Assembly: GCA_041688015.1 (NCBI GenBank)
Contig: JBDNIY010000014.1
Coordinates: 1-64,000 of the forward strand
Direction of reading: 5' to 3'
Length of the DNA stretch: 64,000 nucleotides
DNA from: Parvibaculum sp041688015
GTDB lineage: Bacteria > Pseudomonadota > Alphaproteobacteria > Parvibaculales > Parvibaculaceae
Shown here: piece by piece, positions 25,836-34,029 of the stretch
Position numbering within the stretch: the first letter of the stretch is position 1
How the letters are laid out: each line of letters begins with the position of its first letter
Program-made: the position numbers and the translations under genes
The notes under the pieces: generated by a model
The model's database searches: none
What the model saw: the letters and a program-made list of their open reading frames with translations, nothing else
What the model was told of the DNA's origin: nothing

Positions 25836-26558
25836 ATGGTTACTGAAAACACACCAAATCCGTCGTTTGCGCCAAATCGACCGTTTGCACATGTTGAACA
25901 CTGGGTCTTTGACCTCGACAACACGCTCTATCCGCCTGCCTGCAATCTGTTCACCCAGATCGACGCCAAGATGGCGAGTTTCATTACCGCTTTTCTCAAG
26001 GTGGATGAGGTGGAGGCGCGGCGCATCCAAAAGACGTTTTATGTTGAACACGGGACAACACTGGCGGGCCTGATGGCCGTCCACAAAATGGAACCGCTGG
26101 CTTTTCTCGCGCATGTGCATGACATCGACGTCAGCGTTGTGCCGCCCGACGCGGCGCTTGGCGAGGCCATCGCGCGGCTGCCCGGCCGCAAAGTCATTTT
26201 CACTAATGGCTCTGTGCGCCACGCCGAAAACGTCATCACGCGCCTTGGCATTGGCCATGTGTTTGATGGCATCTACGACATCGTGACGACGGGCTATGCG
26301 CCCAAGCCCGAGCGCGACGCTTATGATCGGTTCGTGGCGGCCAGCGGTATCGTGCCGGGGCGTGCGGCGATGTTTGAAGATATTCCGCGCAACCTCACCG
26401 TGCCGCATGATCTCGGCATGAAAACCGTCTGGGTGCGCCCGCAAAGCGAAGCGGGCCCAGAACGCTATCAGCGCCTGTCACATGAAGGCGGCGAGGCAGC
26501 ACATGTGCATCACGCGACGGATAATCTGACAGAATTTCTGCGGGGCTTGACGGAGTAG
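25836..26558 (+). CDS. Pyrimidine 5'-nucleotidase, HAD family (YjjG/SDT1-like)
   Basis: A HAD-superfamily phosphatase of about 240 residues. The nucleophile motif is FDLDNTLYPP, with Asp and the +2 Asp. Later motifs are IFTNGSVRHAENVITRLG (motif II), a Lys in YAPKPERDAY (motif III) and MFEDIPRNLTVPHDLGMKTV (motif IV). This matches the bacterial and yeast pyrimidine 5'-nucleotidase subgroup, which dephosphorylates UMP/CMP. ATG 25836 is chosen; the frame is open upstream to a TTG at 25776, but that adds unconserved residues. A REP-like palindrome follows the gene. Confidence 0.85.
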   Translation: MVTENTPNPSFAPNRPFAHVEHWVFDLDNTLYPPACNLFTQIDAKMASFITAFLKVDEVEARRIQKTFYVEHGTTLAGLMAVHKMEPLAFLAHVHDIDVSVVPPDAALGEAIARLPGRKVIFTNGSVRHAENVITRLGIGHVFDGIYDIVTTGYAPKPERDAYDRFVAASGIVPGRAAMFEDIPRNLTVPHDLGMKTVWVRPQSEAGPERYQRLSHEGGEAAHVHHATDNLTEFLRGLTE

Positions 26559-26578
26559 CGGGTTGTCCGGGGGCCTCG

Positions 26579-26678
26579 TCCTTCGAGACGCCGCAAGAGT
26601 GGCTCCTCAGGATGAGGGTTAAATATTTTTACAAAAAACCCTCATCCTGAGGAGGACCACTTGGTCCGTCTCGAAGGA
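26579..26678. repeat. REP-like palindrome, family C (CCCTCATCCTGAGGAG type)
   Basis: A nested inverted repeat: outer arms TCCTTCGAGACG (26579-26590) and CGTCTCGAAGGA (26667-26678); inner arms CTCCTCAGGATGAGGGTT and AACCCTCATCCTGAGGAG around an A/T-rich loop. Similar elements are common between genes in Hyphomicrobiales genomes. It lies between two convergent genes (the HAD gene and mutL) and could act as a bidirectional terminator. Confidence 0.85.
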
Positions 26679-26699
26679 TAGCCGCAAAACAAAAGCGCA

Positions 26700-28517
26700 T
26701 CACTTGCGCCCAAACAGACGCTCAATGTCGGTCAGCTTCAACTCGACATAGGTAGGGCGCCCGTGATTGCACTGGCCTGAATGTGGCGTCACTTCCATTT
26801 CGCGCAGCAGCGCGTTCATCTCATCAGCGGTAAGACGCCGACCAGCCCGCACCGAGCCATGGCAGGCAATGGTGCCGCAGACATGCTCAAGGCGTTCTTT
26901 GAGCGAGAGGGCTTCATCCAATTCCGCCAGATCGTCAGCTAGATCGCGCACCAACCCCGCGACATCAAGTTTGCCAAAGATCGCAGGCACTTCGCGCACC
27001 ACAACCGCGCCTTGCCCGAAAGCCTCCAGCACAAAGCCAAGCTCTGCCAGCTCGCCTGCCCGGCCCACTAATCGTTCGGCCTCGGCCTCGTCCAGTTCCA
27101 CCACTTCGGGAATGAGCAAAATTTGGCGCGTCACACCCCGCGCGGCAATCGCCTTTTTCATGCGCTCATAAACGAGGCGTTCGTGGGCGGCATGTTGATC
27201 GACAATGACGATGCCGTCCGTCGTCTGCGCGATGATATAGGTTTCATGCAACTGACCGCGCGCCACGCCCAACGGTGGCGTGGTGCGGGCCGCATCATCG
27301 GGGGTCACAAAATCTGATGGCGGCTCCACACGACCAGCATGGGCGCCGAGATCCGCAAAGGCCCCTTGCCATGCTGAAGGATTTTCAGAAAACCCACCAC
27401 CGCTTGAAGACGGCGTAAAATAAGGTGAGGGCCGAAAGCCACCGCTCACATCAGGCCGCAGTGCATCAAGGGCGGCTTCCGCCACAGTCGTTGACGCACG
27501 GTGGCCTGCAGCATGCAGCGCGTGTTTCAACGCTCCAACAATCAATCCACGCACAAGCCCCGCATCACGAAACCGCACTTCGGCTTTGGCCGGATGCACA
27601 TTGACGTCCACGTCGCGCGGGTCGATCTCAACAAAAAGAGCGACAGCGGGATGGCGATCACGCGCTAGAAAATCAGCGTAAGCGCCACGTACCGCACCAA
27701 CGATCAGCTTGTCACGCACCGGCCGCCCATTGATGAACAAAAACTGCATCTGCGCATTGCCGCGATTATAGGTCGGCAAGCCGGCAAAGCCTTTGAGGCG
27801 AATATGTTCGCGCGTCGCATCAATCGCCAGCGCATTTTCGGCAAAATCGCGCCCCATGATGGCCCCGAGACGGGCCAGACGCCCCGCATCACCGGGAAGC
27901 TCCGGTGCAAGCCGCAACATATTGCGCGTCTCGCTGGTCAGTGAAATACCGATGCCCGGATGAGCCATAGCGAGGCGCTTGACCACATCGGCGACGGCCA
28001 GCGTTTCAGCGCGCTCGCTTTTCAAGAACTTGAGACGCGCGGGCGTGGCATAAAAAAGGTCGCGGATTTCGATGCGTGTGCCGGGTGCACCTGCGGTGGG
28101 TTCGACGGGCGAAACTTTGCCGCCTTCCACCGTGATGCGCATGGCGCTGTCAGCGTCTTTGGGCCGCGAGACAATGGCGAGCCGCGCCACCGCGCCGATG
28201 GAGGGCAGCGCTTCGCCGCGAAAGCCGAGCGTCGCCACATCATGCAAATCTTCGCGGCCATCGGCCCCGGTTGTGAGCTTGGAGGTAGCATGGCGTTCAA
28301 CCGCCAGCGCCAAATCTTCGGCGCTCATGCCGATGCCATCGTCGGTAACGCGGATCAGATCGCGCCCGCCGCCACCGATGATGATGTCGATTTGGTTGGC
28401 GCCTGCGTCCAGCGCATTCTCAACGATCTCCTTCACCGCGCTGGCAGGCCGCTCCACCACTTCGCCAGCGGCGATGCGGTTGATCGTGCCTTCACTGAGA
28501 CGGTGAATAATGCTCAT
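26700..28517 (-). CDS. mutL: DNA mismatch repair protein MutL
   Basis: A 605-residue mismatch-repair ATPase. The GHKL domain shows IAAGEVVERPASAVKEIVENALDAGA, the lid region DDGIGMS, and GFRGEALPSIGAVA. After a Pro/Ser-rich linker (about residues 340-400) the C-terminal dimerisation domain contains DQHAAHERLVYE, which fits the metal-binding DQHA-x2-E-x4-E endonuclease motif. MutL therefore probably nicks the daughter strand itself, as in bacteria lacking MutH. It lies 3 bases downstream of pgi on the same strand. Confidence 0.96.
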   Translation of the reverse strand: MSIIHRLSEGTINRIAAGEVVERPASAVKEIVENALDAGANQIDIIIGGGGRDLIRVTDDGIGMSAEDLALAVERHATSKLTTGADGREDLHDVATLGFRGEALPSIGAVARLAIVSRPKDADSAMRITVEGGKVSPVEPTAGAPGTRIEIRDLFYATPARLKFLKSERAETLAVADVVKRLAMAHPGIGISLTSETRNMLRLAPELPGDAGRLARLGAIMGRDFAENALAIDATREHIRLKGFAGLPTYNRGNAQMQFLFINGRPVRDKLIVGAVRGAYADFLARDRHPAVALFVEIDPRDVDVNVHPAKAEVRFRDAGLVRGLIVGALKHALHAAGHRASTTVAEAALDALRPDVSGGFRPSPYFTPSSSGGGFSENPSAWQGAFADLGAHAGRVEPPSDFVTPDDAARTTPPLGVARGQLHETYIIAQTTDGIVIVDQHAAHERLVYERMKKAIAARGVTRQILLIPEVVELDEAEAERLVGRAGELAELGFVLEAFGQGAVVVREVPAIFGKLDVAGLVRDLADDLAELDEALSLKERLEHVCGTIACHGSVRAGRRLTADEMNALLREMEVTPHSGQCNHGRPTYVELKLTDIERLFGRK

Positions 28518-28520
28518 AGC

Positions 28521-29855
28521 TCAGTTCATCTCCGCCAGATATTGCCGCGCCAAGATCTTGCCTTCTTCAACGGCGGGTTGGTCGAAGGGATCAACGCCGA
28601 GCATCTTACCCGCAATGATCGTCTCCAGCATGAAATGCATGAAAAGCGCACCCAGAGCGCGCTCGTCGAGCTTGGGGATCATAAAGGTGCGTACAGGCCG
28701 CCCATTGCGCGCCAAGGTGTCGATGGTGGCGCGCGCCTCCGCGTCAACCAAATCGCCAATGCGTTTGCCCCCAAGACCTGCAAAGCCTGTGCCTTCGGCA
28801 AGTGAAGCAAGCGCGGCTGCGCCCTCGCCTGCTGTCTCGGTACGGAATATCGTAAACATCTTGTCGCGCGGCCCGTCGAGATAAAGCTGCAACTGGCTGT
28901 GCTGATCGACCGGCCCGACGGCTTTGACCGGTGTTGTGCCATGGCCTTGCTTGCCGAGGCTTTCAGCCCAAAGCTGGCAATGCCAAGCAATGAAACGATC
29001 AAGCCGGTCGGCATAGGCCATGAAGACAGAGAGGTTCGCCCCGCGTTCACTTTGAAGCGCCACAGACAAAGCCGCCCCGACCGCAGGCGCAACCTCAGCA
29101 GGTGGTTGCCCCGCAAGGATCGGTGCCAGCACATCGGCCGCGCCTTGGCGGAAGGCTTCCATGTTGAGGCCAAACAGATGGGCGGGCAGCATCCCCACGG
29201 TGGTCAGCACGGCATAGCGGCCACCGACGCGGGGGTCATGTTCGATGGTGGCAAAGCCATGTTGCTCAGCAAAGGCGTGCAGCGGGTTCGGTTTGCCATC
29301 TTTGGCGGGCTCGGTCAGCACCACGAAATGCTGCTTCATATATTTGGCCCCGCCTGCTGCCTCAATGGCGCTCATGGCGGTCAGCATTTGCAGCGCCGGC
29401 TCGACCGTGCCGCCGGACTTGGAGACGATCAGAAACCGCGTTGTACGCAGATCAACATCGCCGAGCGCGGCCTCCATCGACCAAGCATCGAGATTATCCA
29501 TGATGCGGATGCGCGGGCCCTCGCCTTGTCTTTGCGCTTGCGTGCCCCAGCCCGTGAGCTGAGCGATGGCTTGCGCGCCCAGCGATGAGCCGCCAATGCC
29601 AAAAATGAAAAGGTCTGTCGTGTTGTCCAGCAGCTTGGCGCTGACTTCGCGCAGGCCTGCCAGATCATCGCGGCGCGCGGGCAGCTGCAAGAGCGCGAGC
29701 GTGTCCTGCGCGTAAGCCTCTTTCAGCCAAGCCAGCGCGGGCGCAGTGGCGGCAAGGGCGGTTTCATAGGCCGGGCGGGTGAGGCCGGTGGGGCCGACCT
29801 TGTCATCAAAACAGGCGTCGATGGATTGCACATAAGGGAGACGAGGTGACGACAT
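28521..29855 (-). CDS. pgi: Glucose-6-phosphate isomerase
   Basis: A phosphosugar isomerase of about 444 residues interconverting glucose-6-phosphate and fructose-6-phosphate. Motifs: FIFGIGGSSLGAQAIAQL, the phosphate-binding SKSGGTVEPALQM, DPRVGGRYAVLTTVG, and GVDPFDQPAVEEGK near the C-terminus. It is shorter than the E. coli type (549) and nearer to the compact bacterial form. ATG 29855 (MSSPRLPYV) is chosen; a TTG-led extension to 29939 is not conserved-looking. It is the first gene of the pgi-mutL pair and divergent from nothing: the gene to its right runs the same way. Confidence 0.92.
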   Translation of the reverse strand: MSSPRLPYVQSIDACFDDKVGPTGLTRPAYETALAATAPALAWLKEAYAQDTLALLQLPARRDDLAGLREVSAKLLDNTTDLFIFGIGGSSLGAQAIAQLTGWGTQAQRQGEGPRIRIMDNLDAWSMEAALGDVDLRTTRFLIVSKSGGTVEPALQMLTAMSAIEAAGGAKYMKQHFVVLTEPAKDGKPNPLHAFAEQHGFATIEHDPRVGGRYAVLTTVGMLPAHLFGLNMEAFRQGAADVLAPILAGQPPAEVAPAVGAALSVALQSERGANLSVFMAYADRLDRFIAWHCQLWAESLGKQGHGTTPVKAVGPVDQHSQLQLYLDGPRDKMFTIFRTETAGEGAAALASLAEGTGFAGLGGKRIGDLVDAEARATIDTLARNGRPVRTFMIPKLDERALGALFMHFMLETIIAGKMLGVDPFDQPAVEEGKILARQYLAEMN

Positions 29856-29981
29856 GAGGCTCACACGGTCGTTGAACGCGGCCCTTTGCGCCGGGTCGCT
29901 TGGCTTAATGAGGAAGGAACGGTAACAAGAAGCGCGCAACGGGGCCAGATGCTGCGTCAGCAGAATTTGCGCAGATATGGA

Positions 29982-31364
29982 TTAGTGAAACGCCTCATCG
30001 GGCATTGTCGGCACGATGGGCGCAGTCCCAGGCGGCGGCAAAGGCTTTTCGCTCATATCAGGCTCGCCGACAATGGCCACAATCAGCGCCTTGTCATGCA
30101 GCAGCCGCTGGGCGACACGCGCCACATCGGCCTTTGTCACCGCATTGATCAAGGCGTTGCGATTGGCAACATAGGCGATGCCGAGGTCTTCTTGCTGGAT
30201 CGCCAGTAATTCGCTCGCAATCTTGCTGTTGGAATCAAAGCGCAAGGGATAAGAGCCGGTGAGATAGGTCTTGGCGTCGGCCAGTTCTTGGTCGCTCACG
30301 CCACCATCAGCCATGCGGGCAAATTCAGTTCGGATCAACGCCAGCGATGTGCCAACGCTCGCATTCTTAGTGCCAACCTGCCCCAGATAGAGCGCGGCGT
30401 GGTTCATCGGATAAAGATAGGTCCCGACCGAATAGGCCAGCCCCCGCTCCTCGCGCACTTCTTCGGTGAGGCGAGAAGAAAAGCCGCCGCCGCCCAGCAC
30501 ATAGTTCATCACATAGGCGGGCACGAAATCAGGGTCGGCGCGCTTCAGGCCCTTGCTGCCAAAGATCACAACGCTTTGGGGATAAGGATGCTTGATGATC
30601 AGCGTCTTGGGCCCTGCCGCCATCTTGGCTTCTGGTACGGCGTCGTATTTTGCATGCGCTGGCAGCCCGCCAAACGTCTTATCGAGCTGCGCGCCCAACT
30701 CAGCGGCTGTAATGGGACCAACCACGCCGATCATCATGTTGTCGCGCGCGAAGGTGCGCTTGGCATAGCCATGAAGATCGCCGGGCGAGATGGCGGCCAC
30801 CGTTTTAGCTGTGCCTTGCGAGGGCCGCGCATAAGGATGCTTGCCGAGCATGGCGCCAAACCAGGCTTGCGAGGCGATCCATTGGGGGTCGCTGGCGTTG
30901 CGCGCCACAATGGATTGGATTTGCGCCCGGATGCGCTCGACTGCTGGCGGGTCAAAACGCGGGGCTTCAAGCGCCACCTGCAACAGCGCGAAGGCCTCGT
31001 CGCGGTTTTCACTCAACGTCTTTAAATGCGCGTCGAAATAATCGGCTTCCGCAGAATAGGACAGCGAGGCGTTGGACGCCGCCAGACGCTTTTGATAGGC
31101 GTCAGACGTCATGTCGCCTGCGCCTTCGTCCAGCAGGCCCGACACCATATTGGCCAACCCAAGGCGGGAGGCGGGATCATTGGCCGAGCCGCCACCAGCC
31201 CATGAGACTTCCATGGTGATGATCGGCACTTCATATTCTTCGACCAACCAAGCCTCAATGCCGCCGGGGCTGACCACGCGTTCAATGTTGAGCGCTTGGG
31301 CAGGCTGAGCCAACAGACTAAAGGCGACGAGCGCGAGCGCGGCGGCGAGCGGCTTCATCATCAT
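29982..31364 (-). CDS. M16-family peptidase-like protein, non-catalytic partner
   Basis: A 460-residue exported protein with a signal peptide (PLAAALALVAFSLLAQPAQA) and the insulinase fold. The position of the zinc motif HxxEH reads LANMVSGLLDEG, so the catalytic residues are absent. Such inactive subunits pair with an active M16 peptidase, as in mitochondrial processing peptidase. Its start ATG overlaps the stop of the active partner (ATGA), so the two are translationally coupled and probably form a periplasmic heterodimer. The C-terminal domain has YVMNYVLGGGGFSSRLTEEVREERGL, the conserved region of this subunit. Confidence 0.9.
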   Translation of the reverse strand: MMMKPLAAALALVAFSLLAQPAQALNIERVVSPGGIEAWLVEEYEVPIITMEVSWAGGGSANDPASRLGLANMVSGLLDEGAGDMTSDAYQKRLAASNASLSYSAEADYFDAHLKTLSENRDEAFALLQVALEAPRFDPPAVERIRAQIQSIVARNASDPQWIASQAWFGAMLGKHPYARPSQGTAKTVAAISPGDLHGYAKRTFARDNMMIGVVGPITAAELGAQLDKTFGGLPAHAKYDAVPEAKMAAGPKTLIIKHPYPQSVVIFGSKGLKRADPDFVPAYVMNYVLGGGGFSSRLTEEVREERGLAYSVGTYLYPMNHAALYLGQVGTKNASVGTSLALIRTEFARMADGGVSDQELADAKTYLTGSYPLRFDSNSKIASELLAIQQEDLGIAYVANRNALINAVTKADVARVAQRLLHDKALIVAIVGEPDMSEKPLPPPGTAPIVPTMPDEAFH

Positions 31365-32782
31365 GAGCGTCCCTCCGGCAACAACTCGCCCGTGACCGCG
31401 TGGCGCGCATCCAGCACATGGCGCGCGGCAGCACGCACATCGTCTGCCGTGACCGCACGAATGGCGTCAGGCCAGCCGTAGATTTCCTTTGGCGTCAGGC
31501 CGGTCATCAGGCCGCTGCCATAGATATAGGCCATGGTCTTTTGCTTATCGCGGGCATAGACGGCACCAGCGGCGAGCTGGCCGCGCGCGCGCGTCAATTC
31601 CTCGTCCGTGATATCGCTCGCCAGAAAATCCTTGAGTGCCGCATCGACCGCCTGTTCGGCGTCTTCAATGCTGCCACCCACGCGGGGCACGGCATAAAGG
31701 CCAAAACTACCCGAGCCGATTTCATCGCCTGAATACCAAGCCTGCACCCCGGTCAGTTTTTTCTCACGCACCACCAGCGTCTGATAGAGGCGGCTCGTGG
31801 TGCCACCGCCGAGAATTTCAGCCATCACATCAAGCGCGGCGCTGGCGCGCGGGCCTATTTCGGCGCTCGATGGCGCTGGATAAAACCGCAACCATGATGG
31901 CTCGCGCACACGTTCGTCATGCATGGTGATGCGCTTTGGCTCTTGCGGCCATTGCACGACGGGCCGCACACGCTTCAGCGTTGGCGCACGCACGGGAATG
32001 ACGCCGTAATATTTTTCTGCCAACGGCTTCAGGTCAGCCGCCGTGATGTCACCCGCCACAATCAGTACCGCGTTGTTAGGCGTGTAATAGCGGTGATACC
32101 AATTGAGCGCATCTTGCGTGTTCAGCTTTTCAACTTCCACCTTATAGCCGATCACGTCGCGGCCATAGGGGCTCGCGCCATAGAGCGCCGCGTTCATCTT
32201 GGATTGTAATTGCGCCATCGGGCTATTTTCGATCCGCATACGCAGTTCTTCCAACACGACATCGCGCTCGGGCAGCACTTCCTTGTCGGTCAACTTCAGA
32301 TGCGTCATGCGGTCGGCTTCCATCTCCATGACGAGCGGCAAGCGATCTTTGGCAATCGACTGAAAATAGGCCGTGAAATCATAATTGGTGAAGGCGTTGT
32401 CCTGCCCACCATTGCGCGCAACGGTCTTTGAAAATTGGCCCGGTGCGATCTTGTCCGTGCCTTTGAACATCAGATGCTCAAGAAAATGCGCAAGGCCGGT
32501 TTTGCCCGGCACTTCGTCGGCCGCCCCAACGCGATACCAAACCATATGGGTGACGACAGGCGCGCGGTGATCGGGAATGACGATCACATCCATGCCATTG
32601 GCAAGCTGAAAGGTTTCGGGCGCGCCGGGGCCGGACGCCACCGCCGTAATGGCGCTCGTCTGAGGCGAGGCGAAAGGCAGCTGAAAATCAGCGCAGCCGC
32701 CTACCAGCAGCATGGCGCAAACGCCAAGCCCGCGCATAACGGTGCGCGCGCGCAGCAAATGAAAGGCGGGCGGAAATCTCAC
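31361..32782 (-). CDS. M16-family zinc metallopeptidase, catalytic subunit (lipoprotein)
   Basis: A 473-residue insulinase-type peptidase. The N-terminus ends in MLLVGGCADF, a lipobox, so it is probably anchored to a membrane by a lipidated Cys. The zinc motif is HFLEHLMFKGT with the distal Glu in a later helix; NAFTNYDFTAYF and the C-terminal GGTTSRLYQTLVVREKKLTG are typical. It is paired with the inactive subunit downstream. This two-gene arrangement beside ileS/lspA recurs in Hyphomicrobiales. The natural substrate is unknown; quality control or turnover of periplasmic peptides is likely. Confidence 0.92.
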   Translation of the reverse strand: MRFPPAFHLLRARTVMRGLGVCAMLLVGGCADFQLPFASPQTSAITAVASGPGAPETFQLANGMDVIVIPDHRAPVVTHMVWYRVGAADEVPGKTGLAHFLEHLMFKGTDKIAPGQFSKTVARNGGQDNAFTNYDFTAYFQSIAKDRLPLVMEMEADRMTHLKLTDKEVLPERDVVLEELRMRIENSPMAQLQSKMNAALYGASPYGRDVIGYKVEVEKLNTQDALNWYHRYYTPNNAVLIVAGDITAADLKPLAEKYYGVIPVRAPTLKRVRPVVQWPQEPKRITMHDERVREPSWLRFYPAPSSAEIGPRASAALDVMAEILGGGTTSRLYQTLVVREKKLTGVQAWYSGDEIGSGSFGLYAVPRVGGSIEDAEQAVDAALKDFLASDITDEELTRARGQLAAGAVYARDKQKTMAYIYGSGLMTGLTPKEIYGWPDAIRAVTADDVRAAARHVLDARHAVTGELLPEGRS

Positions 32783-32796
32783 CGCGTCAAACGGGC

Positions 32797-33402
32797 TCAG
32801 AATATCGACGACCAGAGGCCGGAAAAGAAGCCCGGCTTCTCAGGCGTGATGGTTGGTGTGTCGCCAGCGGTCACGGGCTTGCCTTCGGCGGCGTTCTGCT
32901 CCAGACGGCGGCGTTCGCCGGCAGCGTCCACGGTCACACCATCAGATGGCGTTTTTTGCTGCCAGAACAACACTTCGTCGGTAAAGCTCTTGTCACGTTC
33001 AACCAGCGAGCGCGTCTCGTTGTTGACGACGCTGCGAATGGCCGGGTTCGCGTCGGCACCACCGGTCTTTTGCAGCAAGACCTGTTCACCCATTGATCCA
33101 TCTGCCGACGCGACAGCCGTGCTTTCACTCAAACTCTCGCCGTTCAAGGCGCGCTGGGCCACCAGCGACGGTTCAAAGCCAGCTTCCTGCGGGCGCACCA
33201 CACCGGGCTGCGGCGGACGCAGCGAAAAATCTGGCGGAATGACGAGCGGCGCTTTGGTGATGATGGCAAATTCGTCAGGCGCGTTTTTACCATAGCCCAA
33301 ACTGTCCTTGATGCTGCTACCGCCGCAGGCGGCCATAGACAAGGTCATGGCACCAATAGCTGCGAGGCTCAGCATCCGGGAGTTCAACAATTTCACGCTC
33401 AT
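32797..33402 (-). CDS. DUF3035 lipoprotein
   Basis: An outer-membrane-type lipoprotein of about 201 residues. The signal sequence ends in MTLSMAACGGSS (lipobox), then comes the conserved PDEFAIITKAPLVIPPDFSLRPPQPG core seen in alphaproteobacterial DUF3035 proteins, which have been linked to the beta-barrel assembly machinery. The remainder is Gln/Asp-rich and low-complexity. ATG 33402 (MSVKLLNSRM) is preferred over a TTG 15 bases upstream. It lies between lspA and the M16 pair on the same strand, 14 bases from the latter, suggesting one envelope-biogenesis unit. Confidence 0.8.
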   Translation of the reverse strand: MSVKLLNSRMLSLAAIGAMTLSMAACGGSSIKDSLGYGKNAPDEFAIITKAPLVIPPDFSLRPPQPGVVRPQEAGFEPSLVAQRALNGESLSESTAVASADGSMGEQVLLQKTGGADANPAIRSVVNNETRSLVERDKSFTDEVLFWQQKTPSDGVTVDAAGERRRLEQNAAEGKPVTAGDTPTITPEKPGFFSGLWSSIF

Positions 33403-33475
33403 ATTCCTAAAACCCAAAAATCGCCGGTGTTTTGTCAGGCCACAATCTCATGGTCCGCCCGACGTTTTGTCGCCT

Positions 33476-34024
33476 TTAGTCGCCGTCCTTTGCCGTATCG
33501 CTGCTTTCATCCCCTGCAAACAGGCTCGGGAAAAAGGATTCAAGCAAAATCAAGCCCACGCCCACCACAATGCAGACGTCCGCGACGTTGAAGATATACC
33601 AGTAAAAGCCGAAGGCGTGAAAACTAAAAAAGTCCGCCACAGCGCCGTAGATCAACCGATCCAGCACATTGCCCAGCGCACCGCCAATGATGAGGCCAAT
33701 TGAGATGGCCAGCAGCTTATTACCCGCCTTGGCTAGCCATAATCCAAGGCCAATGACAACGGCTAGCGCAAAAACCACAAGCCCAATGCGCCCCGCCGTG
33801 GATTCAGCCTGAAACAAGCCATAACTCACGCCCTTGTTCCAAGCCATAACGAGATCAAAGTTCTGCGTCACCCGAATGGCGCCGAGCGATGGCAAATCCA
33901 AAATATTGAGCGTCCACCATTTATGCAGGCGATCACAGGCAAAGGCGACAACGGCAACGCCTGCCCCCAGCGACGAAAGCGGGCCCCAGATGGGTTGACC
34001 AGCAACAAGGAGGGGACGCGCCAT
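33476..34024 (-). CDS. lspA: Lipoprotein signal peptidase
   Basis: A 182-residue inner-membrane aspartic protease that removes signal peptides from prolipoproteins after lipidation. It has four membrane spans. The two catalytic Asp residues lie in GNVLDRLIYGAVADFF and FNVADVCIVVGVGLILLE. The N-terminus is somewhat longer than usual. It follows ileS by 5 bases, the classical ileS-lspA pairing, and precedes lipoproteins (DUF3035 and the M16 subunit) that need its activity. Confidence 0.94.
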   Translation of the reverse strand: MARPLLVAGQPIWGPLSSLGAGVAVVAFACDRLHKWWTLNILDLPSLGAIRVTQNFDLVMAWNKGVSYGLFQAESTAGRIGLVVFALAVVIGLGLWLAKAGNKLLAISIGLIIGGALGNVLDRLIYGAVADFFSFHAFGFYWYIFNVADVCIVVGVGLILLESFFPSLFAGDESSDTAKDGD

Positions 34025-34029
34025 GGGCT